NCBI GenBank assembly: GCA_017615355.1
Contig: JAGAAJ010000001.1
Span: 1 to 48,205, forward strand
Length of the DNA stretch: 48,205 nt
Direction of reading: 5' to 3'
Source: Prevotella sp.
GTDB lineage: Bacteria; Bacteroidota; Bacteroidia; Bacteroidales; Bacteroidaceae
Position 1 is the first letter of the stretch. Each line of letters starts with the position of its first letter. The notes beneath the pieces were generated by a model. It was given only the letters and a program-made list of their open reading frames with translations, was not told where the DNA came from and did not search any database. A program made the position numbers and the translations under genes. Positions 9,001-16,147 of the stretch are shown here, piece by piece.

Positions 9001-9423
9001 CACGAGGGCGTCAGTAACATTAGCCACCGTGTGCTTCGACAGTTCCTCTGTGCTCAGCATTGCTGCCGAACCGGTGAAAGCACTCTTCTTAGCCGTACCA
9101 TAAGCCACCACAATCACCTCATCGAGGGCTTTCTGGTCACTTGTCAGCAGGATGCGCATGTTGGGACGGGCGCTGAGTTCCAGCGGCTCCATGCCCACGT
9201 AGGTAATGCGCAGCATGCTCTTTCCGGCAGGGACGGTCAGCGAGAACTGGCCGTTTGCATTCGTCACTGTACCGACATTGGTGCCCACGACGAGCACACT
9301 GGCGCCGATGACGGGCTGGCCATCATCCTGCGAAATCACGGTACCGTTGACTTTCGTCTGGGCCAGCGCACCTCCTACGAAAAGGAAGAGCACTGCCAGC
9401 AGTGTCATGATTCTTTTTTCCAT
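6046..9423 (-). CDS. SusC/RagA-family TonB-dependent transporter
   Basis: Outer-membrane TonB-dependent channel importing glycan pieces delivered by its SusD partner. The longest frame begins at 9561, but the start at 9423 (MEKRIMTLLAVLFLF) directly precedes a signal peptide ending at ALAQ, so I use it; the protein is 1125 aa. In order it has a carboxypeptidase-regulatory-like domain (about residues 24-105, with GTVTNANGQFSL and ITYVGMEP), the plug with IVVAYGTAKKSAFTG, GSGSINIRGIAS, IIVDGAPY and SVLKDAASAALYGARGAAG, then the 22-strand barrel ending in GGIQLTF with a terminal Phe. A roughly 155-base leader follows the predicted promoter. No sensor or anti-sigma regulator gene is next to it. 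Confidence 0.96.
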   Translation of the reverse strand: MEKRIMTLLAVLFLFVGGALAQTKVNGTVISQDDGQPVIGASVLVVGTNVGTVTNANGQFSLTVPAGKSMLRITYVGMEPLELSARPNMRILLTSDQKALDEVIVVAYGTAKKSAFTGSAAMLSTEELSKHTVANVTDALVGSVPGLQIRGASGAPGSGSGSINIRGIASMYAGTDPLIIVDGAPYSASLTNIPVDDIESVSVLKDAASAALYGARGAAGVIIVTTKKGKSRDAQITVDAKWGSNSRAIPDYDVIKNPAQYYEVYYDQLNNYAKNVNGLDVNAANSWANKTMMDHLGYNVYTLPDGQNLVGTDGKLNPNATLGRAYNWNGETYYMTPDDWTDIAYNNALRQEYTVSANAANERGSYYASMSYLDEDGIIQFSGFQRTTARLKADYQLKPWLKMTANIGYVHSKTTSNPNLTSDSYGSTNMFYYTSRIAPIYPAYVRILDPVTNQPVIRTDANGNMQYDYGVAATNYGIGRAFLQTGNPLGSNNYNKIYTWGNQLHGNYVLDAQITKHLKATLNSTLNLGQTSYSDYENALYGPKVGVNGQIYKYQSNTLRQNHIQTLNYANRFGKHELTVLAGHEWYDTKTRYLYAERTGGFSAEIPELNAFATMSGSNSYTTEYNVEGYFGNAQYNYNDKYYASASYRRDATSYFHKDHRWGSFWSVGGAWLISKENFMEGTKGWLDQLKIKASIGQQGNDAIGSWAYIDLYSLSKATDTSMTPSFYRIGNPDITWETTTNFNAGIEFSLWKGRLTGSVDVYNKKISDLLFWLSVPESAGSRGYYGNIGDMRNSGLEVVLSGDIIRTKNFTWNVTANISTNSTKILDLPETKIADNGGFYESSYWYTIDGPMYNYMTYSYAGVYNQNTYQLTGDTEFDESKAGLALYYYDKNLTNRLDANGQPYMGADGQPLNSTFSSETDDDGNVTWTGTNVVNKPGTEKSGATTDIGQAQRYANGSILPKAFGGFSTSLRFYDFDVTASFDYQLGGKVYDSQYAGLVGPGTSTSDAGSTFHKDVLTAYSPTNTSSNFPRWQFGDNYSAYGSDRFLTNASYLNFQSFTVGYTLPKSLITKAGLQNIRVYCSGENLYLWSKRQGFDPRQSYGSVKSINTYSPVRTISGGIQLTF

Positions 9424-9589
9424 AAATTCTCTCTCGTTTTTGTTTGTAAAATTGTTATTTGATTGTTCAAAATTAATAATGTACGTGTACCATACTTTAA
9501 TACAAATGCAAATCCCTTTCGAGGAGGCAGATGTCTTATTTATCCATTTTTTCAGGGGCACAAACTGCGCGCCAAATTGTTACAGTTTG

Positions 9590-9621
9590 CAAAAATACGC
9601 AATAATAATTAAAACTCCAAA
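9590..9621 (-). promoter_or_regulatory. Promoter of the susCD operon
   Basis: On the minus strand, TATTTTTG (9590-9597) lies 20 bases from a TTTG (9618-9621). The -7 box fits the Bacteroidetes consensus. Transcription from here would leave a leader of about 155 bases before susC, AT-rich and without an obvious hairpin. Confidence 0.5.
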
Positions 9622-9770
9622 GCTTTTTGTTGAAAATTGAAAATTTTCCATAATTTTTTTGATAATCAATTTGTTTTTTTGCTGCATAATCTTACATTTT
9701 TCAAATAGTCGACTATAAAAAATTGTCCCGGAAACAGGATGATGGCCAGGGCCTGAGTTAGCCCCTCTCC

Positions 9771-9839
9771 GGAGGCTCCGCAGCAAAATTTGGAGGCTCC
9801 TGAGGAAAAAAAGGAGGCTCCGCAGCAAAATTTGGAGGC
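9771..9839. repeat. GGAGGCTCC repeat element, two identical units
   Basis: A 27-base unit beginning GGAGGCTCCGCAGCAAAATT and ending TGGAGGC is present twice without change (9771-9797 and 9813-9839), 42 bases apart, followed by TTTTTT. A related element is at 39931-40005. It sits in the 541-base gap between divergent susC and the DUF2264 gene. Apart from this element and the two promoters, the gap is AT-rich and I see no gene in it. Confidence 0.85.
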
Positions 9840-9912
9840 AGTTTTTTGCTGTTTGTGGAGCAGCGGACAGCAGAATGTGACGTTTATCACAAACTAAAAA
9901 AAACAATTTCCT

Positions 9913-9943
9913 TTTGTATTTCGCTCACTTATTCGTACCTTTG
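9913..9943 (+). promoter_or_regulatory. Promoter of the DUF2264 gene
   Basis: TTTG (9913-9916), 19 bases, then TACCTTTG (9936-9943): a full match to the Bacteroidetes promoter pattern, ending 21 bases before the ATG at 9965. Confidence 0.75.
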
Positions 9944-9964
9944 CAAGAAATAAACCAAAAAGCT

Positions 9965-11260
9965 ATGAAAAAGAATCTCATCACCCCAATCCTCCTCCTC
10001 GTTTGCTCGTTCTTGGCCCTTCCCGTTGCTGGAGCCAAGAAAGAACAACAGCTCAGCGACCGCGAATACTGGTGCGAGCAGGCCTGGAAAATGGCGCAGC
10101 CCGTATTGGAAAACATGGCCAGGGGCGAGCTGCTGAAGAACATGAAGACCGAGTTCAGCCCCTCGTTTGACAACCGCAACCGCAAGGTGGTGTACATGGA
10201 GACCTTCGGCCGCCTGATGGCAGGCCTGGCCCCTTGGCTAGCCCTGCCCGATAGTGCATCCGGCAGTTCTCCCGCCGACATCAAGGAGCTCGAAATGCGC
10301 CGTCAGCTGCGCGAATGGGCGCTGGCCTCCTACAAGAACAGCGTAGACCCTGACTCGCCCGACTATCTCTGCTGGGGTGTCAGCGGACAGAACCTGGTTG
10401 ACGCTGCCTACATTGCTGAGTCATTCATCCGGGCCTACGATGCCCTTTGGGTTCCATTGGACGATGTGACGAAGCAGCGTTACATCAACGAATTCAAGAA
10501 ACTGCGCTCGATAGAGCCTCCCTACACCAACTGGTTCCTTTTCTCTTCTGTTATCGAGAGTTTCATCGCCAAGGCCGCAGGCTTGAGGGAATACGATGAT
10601 TTCCGTGTGATGATGACCATCCGCAAGGTAGAGGAGTGGTACGTGGGCGACGGCTGGTATGCCGACGGTCCTGTCTTTGCCTTCGACTACTACAGCAGCT
10701 ACGTCTTCCACGCCATGTATCTGGAAACCCTTCAGAACATGATTGACGCGAAGGCCAACACACGCCTTGAGTACAGGAAATACTACGACCGAGCCCTTAA
10801 ACGTGCTCAGAAGTTCGCCATCGTTCTCGAGCGTTTCATCTCGCCCGAGGGCACCTTCCCCGTCTTTGGCCGCAGCAGCACCTACCGCATGGCCGCCCTG
10901 CAGCCGCTGGCCCTGATGGCGTGGTATCAGAAGCTGCCCAAGGAGCTGAGCAATGGTCAGGTAAGAGCCGCCTTGACGGCTTCGATGCATCGCATGTACG
11001 ACCAACAGAACAACTACAACGACGGCGGATTCCTCACCATCGGCTTCTGCGGCTCACAGCCCGATATGGCCGACTGGTATACGAACAACGGCTCACTCTA
11101 CATGACCTCGCTCTCGCTGATGCCCCTTGGCCTGCCCGCCGACCATGATTTCTGGACGTGCCCTGCCGAGCCCTGGACACAGGTGAAAGCCTGGGGCGGA
11201 CAGCCCTTCCCCAAGGATCACCGCTGGGCAGACGACATCCAAACCAAGGATCGCTGGTAA
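9965..11260 (+). CDS. Secreted DUF2264 family protein (candidate glycoside hydrolase)
   Basis: The start at 9965 (MKKNLITPILLLVCSFLAL) is chosen over the longer frame at 9914, because the longer version overlaps the promoter and the shorter one starts with a signal peptide cleaved near AGA. The protein is 431 aa. Segments such as YMETFGRLMAGLAPWL, CWGVSGQNLVDAAYIAESFIRA, GWYADGPVFAFDYYSSYVFHAMY and the C-terminal NDGGFLTIGFCGSQPDMADWYTNNGSLYM match the DUF2264 family (PF10022). From the family's mainly helical, (alpha/alpha)-barrel-like pattern I infer carbohydrate hydrolysis, possibly on uronic-acid-containing glycans; the substrate is not visible. It is divergent from the susCD operon and could be expressed for the same glycan, though nothing proves a link. 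It is convergent with dnaE. Confidence 0.85.
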   Translation: MKKNLITPILLLVCSFLALPVAGAKKEQQLSDREYWCEQAWKMAQPVLENMARGELLKNMKTEFSPSFDNRNRKVVYMETFGRLMAGLAPWLALPDSASGSSPADIKELEMRRQLREWALASYKNSVDPDSPDYLCWGVSGQNLVDAAYIAESFIRAYDALWVPLDDVTKQRYINEFKKLRSIEPPYTNWFLFSSVIESFIAKAAGLREYDDFRVMMTIRKVEEWYVGDGWYADGPVFAFDYYSSYVFHAMYLETLQNMIDAKANTRLEYRKYYDRALKRAQKFAIVLERFISPEGTFPVFGRSSTYRMAALQPLALMAWYQKLPKELSNGQVRAALTASMHRMYDQQNNYNDGGFLTIGFCGSQPDMADWYTNNGSLYMTSLSLMPLGLPADHDFWTCPAEPWTQVKAWGGQPFPKDHRWADDIQTKDRW

Positions 11261-11263
11261 AAA

Positions 11264-11374
11264 AAAGACCCACCCCCTACCCCTCCCTGCAGGGAGGGGA
11301 GAGATTACCATGTCAACGCAAAAGTCGGGCATGAAAACATATTTCTCCCCTCCCTGCAGGGAGGGTGGGTCTTT
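11264..11374. terminator. Inverted pair of repeat elements, likely bidirectional terminator
   Basis: Between convergent stop codons at 11260 and 11373, two copies of an element face each other: left arm about 11264-11303 and right arm 11342-11374. Each starts AAAGACCCACCC, read inward, and contains CCCTCCCTGCAGGGAGGG, itself a palindrome. The left copy has seven additional bases (CCTACCC). The outer arms end in A- or T-runs on the proper side for termination in both directions. The right arm overlaps the dnaE stop codon by two bases. Confidence 0.7.
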
Positions 11375-14300
11375 AGTTTATCTTGTAATCCAAAGCCGCC
11401 GTGCGCTCAATGTAATCGATGAGCTGGTGTTTCACATCTATCAACTTAGACTTCGATCGCAGCAGTACATGATGTTTGCCTGTACTGTCGCGCAGCTGGA
11501 AGAAGAGTTTCGTATTCCCAGGATGCTCTGCCACCAATTCGCTAAGCTCTTCCACCACCTGATCGTCAAGCAAATCGCTGTTCATCGAGATGGTGATGCT
11601 CTCGATGGCCTTCTCTTTCACCGACTGCAACAGTTCCACATTGCTCACCTTTAGTTCTTTCGCTTCGGCATTGTAGAAACGTGGACACATCTTACCCGTA
11701 ACGAAGACGGCAGCACCTTCAATGAACTTTCCGTTCAGATTGAGCCAGTCGTTGCCAAAGAGGGCCAGTTCGCCCGATCCATTGAAGTCCTCGAGTGTGA
11801 TGATGCCCCACGGATTATTGTTCTTGCCAAAGCGCGACTGCACACCGGTGACGATACCTCCCAGCGTGATGTCATCGCGGTCGCGCAAGGCGACACCACG
11901 GTCGGCCAGCTCTGGGCATGTGGCATTGCAGAGATTGTCGAGCACAATTTTATACTCGTCCAAGGGATGTGCCGAGAGGTAGATGCCCACCAGGTCACGC
12001 TCCTTGTTCAGCCGCTCGATGTCGCTCCAGCGAACGTCGGTCTTCGGGATTGGCGGCGTGGCTATCTCCATGTCTAAAGCGCCGAAGAGGGAATTCTGCA
12101 TCTCAGCCTTGTCCTGCTGATACTTCTGCCCATAGCGCACCAACGTGTCGAGGAACACCTCACCTTTGGCATTCTCGGCAAAGAAGGCCTCACGACGGAT
12201 GCCAAAGCCGTCGAAGCCACCGCTCAGGGCCAGCGACTCAAAGGCCTTGCGATTGACATTGGCATAGTTGACACGCTGAGCAAAATCGAAGATATCCTTA
12301 TACAGACCGTTCTTCTCTCGCTCCTTGATGATGGCCTCAGCAGCAGCGTCGCCCATGCCCTTGATGGCGGCCAAGCCGAAACGTATCTCACCCTTTTTGT
12401 TCACACCGAACTTCAGGTACGACTCGTTCACGTCTGGCCCTAAGGTGGCGATGCCCATCTGCTTACATTCATCCATCAGCTTCGTGATTTCCGTAATCTG
12501 ATCACGGCGGCGTGTCATGATGGCAGCCATGAACTCGGCAGGATAGTTGGCTTTCATGTAGGCCGTCTGGTAGGCCACCCACGAGTAGCAGGCGGCGTGC
12601 GACTTGTTGAAGGCGTAGGAGGCAAACTTCTCCCAGTCGCCCCAGATTTTCTCCAAGACAGCGGGGTCATAGCCATGTTTCATGCCACCGTTGATGAATT
12701 TCGGCTTCATCTGGTCGACAATCTTTTTCTTCTTCTTACCCATCGCCTTTCGCAAAGCGTCACTCTCGCCACGGGTGAAGTCGGCCAGCTCACGGCTCAG
12801 CAACATCACCTGCTCCTGATAGACCGTGATGCCGTAGGTGTCCTTCAGGAATTTCTCCATGACAGGAATGTCGTATGTGATGGGCTCGTCGCCATGCTTA
12901 CGACGGATAAACGAAGGGATGTATTCCATAGGACCTGGGCGGTAGAGGGCATTCATAGCGATGAGGTCCTCGAAGACGGTGGGTTTCAGGTCACGCAAGT
13001 GCTTCTGCATACCTGCCGACTCAAACTGGAACGTGCCGATGGTGCGGCCCTGCTGGTAGAGCTCGTAGGTCTTGGGATCGTCGATAGGAATTTGGTCGAG
13101 GTCGACATCGATGCCCAGCGTCTGCTTCACGTTGGCACAGGCTTCCTTCAGCTCCGACAATGTCTTCAGGCCGAGGAAGTCCATCTTGATGAGACCTGTC
13201 GACTCAATGACATGACCGTCGTATTGCGTGCAGTTCGTCTTGGTGTCCTTGAAGTCGGGGTCGTCGGCAGTCGAGACGGGCACCCAATCAGAGATGGGGT
13301 CACGACAGATGATGAAGCCGCAGGCATGAATGCCCGTGCCACGCACCGTTCCCTCCAGCATCTTCGCATATTTGATGGTGTTGGCTTGCGCCGGGTCCAT
13401 AGAGGCCTCTGCATCACGCAGCTCAGGTGTGCATTTGATGGCATTGGGCAGGTTCATCTTCATGTCATCGCCTGTCAGCGGGTCTTTCAGACGATCAGGG
13501 ATGGCCTTGCACCATGCGTTGCTCAGCGCCAACGGTACCTTCTCCACACGTGCCACATCTTTAATAGAGTTCTTCGTGGCCATCGAGGCGTAGGTGATGA
13601 TGTGCGCACAATTCTCGTGTCCATATTTATCCTCCACCCACTTCAGCACACGGCCACGGCCGTCGTCATCGAAGTCGGTATCGATATCAGGCAGGGAGAT
13701 ACGGTCGGGATTGAGGAAACGCTCGAACAGCAAGTCATACTTCAACGGGTCAATCTTGGTGATGCCTAGGCAATAGGCCACGACGCTGCCGGCAGCCGAT
13801 CCACGCCCAGGACCTACCATCACACCCAGCTCTTCGCGTGCCGAGTTGATGAAGTCCTGCACGATGAGGAAGTAGCCAGGAAAACCCATCGTCTTCATGA
13901 TATGCAGCTCAAAGCGGATACGGTCCTCCACTTCCTTCGACAGTTCCTCGCCGTAACGCCTATGAGCCCCTTCATACGCCAGTTTTGCCAGATAGTCGGC
14001 TTCGAACTTGATACGGTATATCTTGTCGTAGCCGCCGAGTTTCTTGATTTTCTTCTCGCCTTCCTCACGGGGAAGAGGATTCTCGCCGTTTTCATCGCTG
14101 GTAAACTCGCGGAAGAGGTCCTCCTCGGTATATTTCTTCCGCCACTCTTCCTCCGTGCCAAAGCTCGATGGAATGGGGAAAAATGGCATGATGGGGTCAT
14201 GGTCGAGGCTGTAGATCTCCACCTTGTCCAGAATCTCCAGCGTGTTACTCAGGGCCTCGGGCACATCGCTGAAGATGGCGTTCATCTCAGCCTTCGTCTT

Positions 14301-15098
14301 AAACCACTCCTGCTTGGAGTAGAGCATACGCGTGGGGTCATCAAGGTCCTTGCCTGTGCTGAGACAAAGCAAGTGGTCGTGGGCCTCGGCATTGTCCTGA
14401 TCCACAAAGTGCACGTCGTTAGTACAGATGAGCTTGATGCCATATTCGCGAGCCAGCTCGATCAGCACCTTGTTGGCCTGCTGCTGCAAGGGGAACGTCT
14501 CACGGTTGGCACGAACAGCAGGATCCGTCACCTCATGGCGTTGCAGCTCCAGATAGTAGTCATCGCCGAAGACGCGATGATACCACTCCACAGCCTCGCG
14601 GGCGCCAGCTATATCACCGTCCAGAATCTTCTTTGGCACCTCGCCGGCAATACACGCCGAACAGACGATAAGACCCTCATGGTAGTGCTCCAGATCCTCT
14701 CGGTCAGTTCGCGGACGCTGGTAAAAGCCATCCGTCCATGACCGCGACACCAGCTTGATCAGGTTTTTATAACCTGCGTAGTTCTTTGCGAGCACAATCA
14801 GATGGTAGCCACTCTGGTCCTCCTTGCCACGTCGCAGCAATTTCGAACCATTGCGCGAGACATACATCTCGCACCCGAAGATGGGTTTGAAAGGCTCCTT
14901 GTTGTCCTCGGCGCGCTTGGCATTGACCTCGTTCACAATGTCGTGAAACTCCTTGATGCCGAACATATCGCCGTGGTCGGTGATGGCCATGCCGCGCATC
15001 CCGTCGCCGATGGCCTTGTTCACAAGGTTTTGTATCTTCGACTGTCCGTCGAGTATAGAATAGTACGTGTGTACGTGCAGGTGGATGAAGTCTTCCAT
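11373..15098 (-). CDS. dnaE: DNA polymerase III alpha subunit
   Basis: Replicative DNA polymerase, 1241 aa, a usual length for Bacteroidetes DnaE. The N-terminal PHP domain begins FIHLHVHTYYSILDG. The palm catalytic acidic motif is PDIDTDFDDDGRG (near residue 470), preceded by VGPGRGSAAGS. The fingers region contains LYRPGPMEYIPSFIRRK. A C-terminal OB-fold is seen at about residues 1075-1150 (ITLGGIVTGVQSRFGKN to GSGELALFGNDW). No exonuclease insertion is present, so it is DnaE rather than PolC. It sits 18 bases downstream of the ydfG-like gene on the same strand, so the two may be co-transcribed. Confidence 0.97.
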   Translation of the reverse strand: MEDFIHLHVHTYYSILDGQSKIQNLVNKAIGDGMRGMAITDHGDMFGIKEFHDIVNEVNAKRAEDNKEPFKPIFGCEMYVSRNGSKLLRRGKEDQSGYHLIVLAKNYAGYKNLIKLVSRSWTDGFYQRPRTDREDLEHYHEGLIVCSACIAGEVPKKILDGDIAGAREAVEWYHRVFGDDYYLELQRHEVTDPAVRANRETFPLQQQANKVLIELAREYGIKLICTNDVHFVDQDNAEAHDHLLCLSTGKDLDDPTRMLYSKQEWFKTKAEMNAIFSDVPEALSNTLEILDKVEIYSLDHDPIMPFFPIPSSFGTEEEWRKKYTEEDLFREFTSDENGENPLPREEGEKKIKKLGGYDKIYRIKFEADYLAKLAYEGAHRRYGEELSKEVEDRIRFELHIMKTMGFPGYFLIVQDFINSAREELGVMVGPGRGSAAGSVVAYCLGITKIDPLKYDLLFERFLNPDRISLPDIDTDFDDDGRGRVLKWVEDKYGHENCAHIITYASMATKNSIKDVARVEKVPLALSNAWCKAIPDRLKDPLTGDDMKMNLPNAIKCTPELRDAEASMDPAQANTIKYAKMLEGTVRGTGIHACGFIICRDPISDWVPVSTADDPDFKDTKTNCTQYDGHVIESTGLIKMDFLGLKTLSELKEACANVKQTLGIDVDLDQIPIDDPKTYELYQQGRTIGTFQFESAGMQKHLRDLKPTVFEDLIAMNALYRPGPMEYIPSFIRRKHGDEPITYDIPVMEKFLKDTYGITVYQEQVMLLSRELADFTRGESDALRKAMGKKKKKIVDQMKPKFINGGMKHGYDPAVLEKIWGDWEKFASYAFNKSHAACYSWVAYQTAYMKANYPAEFMAAIMTRRRDQITEITKLMDECKQMGIATLGPDVNESYLKFGVNKKGEIRFGLAAIKGMGDAAAEAIIKEREKNGLYKDIFDFAQRVNYANVNRKAFESLALSGGFDGFGIRREAFFAENAKGEVFLDTLVRYGQKYQQDKAEMQNSLFGALDMEIATPPIPKTDVRWSDIERLNKERDLVGIYLSAHPLDEYKIVLDNLCNATCPELADRGVALRDRDDITLGGIVTGVQSRFGKNNNPWGIITLEDFNGSGELALFGNDWLNLNGKFIEGAAVFVTGKMCPRFYNAEAKELKVSNVELLQSVKEKAIESITISMNSDLLDDQVVEELSELVAEHPGNTKLFFQLRDSTGKHHVLLRSKSKLIDVKHQLIDYIERTAALDYKIN

Positions 15099-15116
15099 GA
15101 TGGCTGATCGTTTGTG

Positions 15117-15872
15117 CTATTTCCTTACTATCACGCTGCCGCTGGCCTGATGGGTGGCCAGGATCAGCACCTCGGCTATCTGCACATGCTCAGGAGCATT
15201 GGCAGCATAGACGGCCACATCGGCGATGTCGTCACCTGTCAGCGGTTTGATACCCTTATAGACATTGGCTGCACGACCGGTGTCGCCATGAAAGCGGATA
15301 TTGCTGAAGTTTGTCTCAACCAAACCTGGCTTCAGGTTTGTCACGCGGACAGCCGTGTCTGCCACATCGATGCGCAGTCCGTCGGTGATTGCCTTTACGG
15401 CAGCCTTCGTGGCACAATAGACGTTGCCGCCGGCATAAGCAGCATCACCAGCTACCGACCCGATATTAATAATGTGTCCGTGGTTGCGTTCCACCATACC
15501 CGGCACAATCAGGCGTGTCATCGTCAGCAGTCCCTTGATGTTCGTATCGATCATGGTCTCCCAGTCCTCCAGGTTGCCTTCATACTCAGGCTCCAGGCCT
15601 AGGGCCAGCCCGGCATTGTTCACCAGCACATCAATCGTCTTCCAATCTTCGGGCAGCCCCGTGATGTATTTCGTAGCTTTCTCGCGGTCTCTCACATCAA
15701 AGGCCAGCGTCAGCACCTGAGCACCCTTGTCGGTCAACTCCTTACCAATCTCTGCCAGCCGATGCTCATTCCTGCCAGTCAGAATCAGTCTGTCGCCATT
15801 CTCAGCGAATTTCCTTGCGCAACCCAGCCCTATACCGCTCGTCGCACCTGTTATCAAGACAATCTTATTCAT
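15117..15872 (-). CDS. ydfG: YdfG-like short-chain dehydrogenase
   Basis: NADP-dependent SDR oxidoreductase; in E. coli the homologue acts on 3-hydroxy acids such as serine and reduces malonic semialdehyde. The start at 15872 (MNKIVLITGATSGIG) puts the nucleotide-binding TGxxxGIG at residues 8-15; the longer frame would run through its own promoter. Later features are VNNAGLALG, DWETMIDTNIKGL, MVERNHGHIINIGS and the catalytic YCATK (YxxxK). These segments match E. coli YdfG closely from memory. Length is 251 aa, standard for the family. A TATTTTTG -7 box lies at about 15896-15903. It is followed closely by dnaE. Confidence 0.9.
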   Translation of the reverse strand: MNKIVLITGATSGIGLGCARKFAENGDRLILTGRNEHRLAEIGKELTDKGAQVLTLAFDVRDREKATKYITGLPEDWKTIDVLVNNAGLALGLEPEYEGNLEDWETMIDTNIKGLLTMTRLIVPGMVERNHGHIINIGSVAGDAAYAGGNVYCATKAAVKAITDGLRIDVADTAVRVTNLKPGLVETNFSNIRFHGDTGRAANVYKGIKPLTGDDIADVAVYAANAPEHVQIAEVLILATHQASGSVIVRK

Positions 15873-16013
15873 TATCGTACTATTTTTTCTACTTTGCAAA
15901 AATAGCAATTTTGTTTCAAACATTCGACAACTCATCCTTAAACATTGTTAAAGACTGCTGAACCGTGTACTATGACCACATTTTTAATAAAATAGAAAAA
16001 ATGTGGAAAAATA

Positions 16014-16045
16014 TTTGGTACTCTCAAGTTTTCTTCTTATCTTTG
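16014..16045 (+). promoter_or_regulatory. Promoter of the first giant secreted protein
   Basis: TTTG (16014-16017), 20 bases, TATCTTTG (16038-16045). It is followed by a leader of roughly 100 bases before the ATG at 16148. The leader is AT-rich with no clear hairpin. Confidence 0.7.
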
Positions 16046-16147
16046 CACCGCATTGTTTTCTCCATTAGCTCAGATGGATAATCCAATGATAACATACAGT
16101 GACCTATAATTCTATTGTTCATTTACTAACTCTAAAAATTCAATTCT

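Noticed and set aside
9424-9561. 46-residue N-terminal extension of the SusC-like protein
   Set aside because: Extension is not coding-like and precedes a complete signal peptide beginning at 9423; it lies in the untranslated leader.
9622-9770. Possible small ORFs on the minus strand in the susC-DUF2264 gap
   Set aside because: Translations are Ser/Arg-rich readings of the GGAGGCTCC repeat with no recognisable start context.
16061-16090. tRNA-like sequence: CCATTAGCTCAGATGGATAA resembles a tRNA D-arm
   Set aside because: No acceptor stem partner, anticodon arm or T-loop (GGTTCGA-type) follows before the ATG at 16148; most likely chance.
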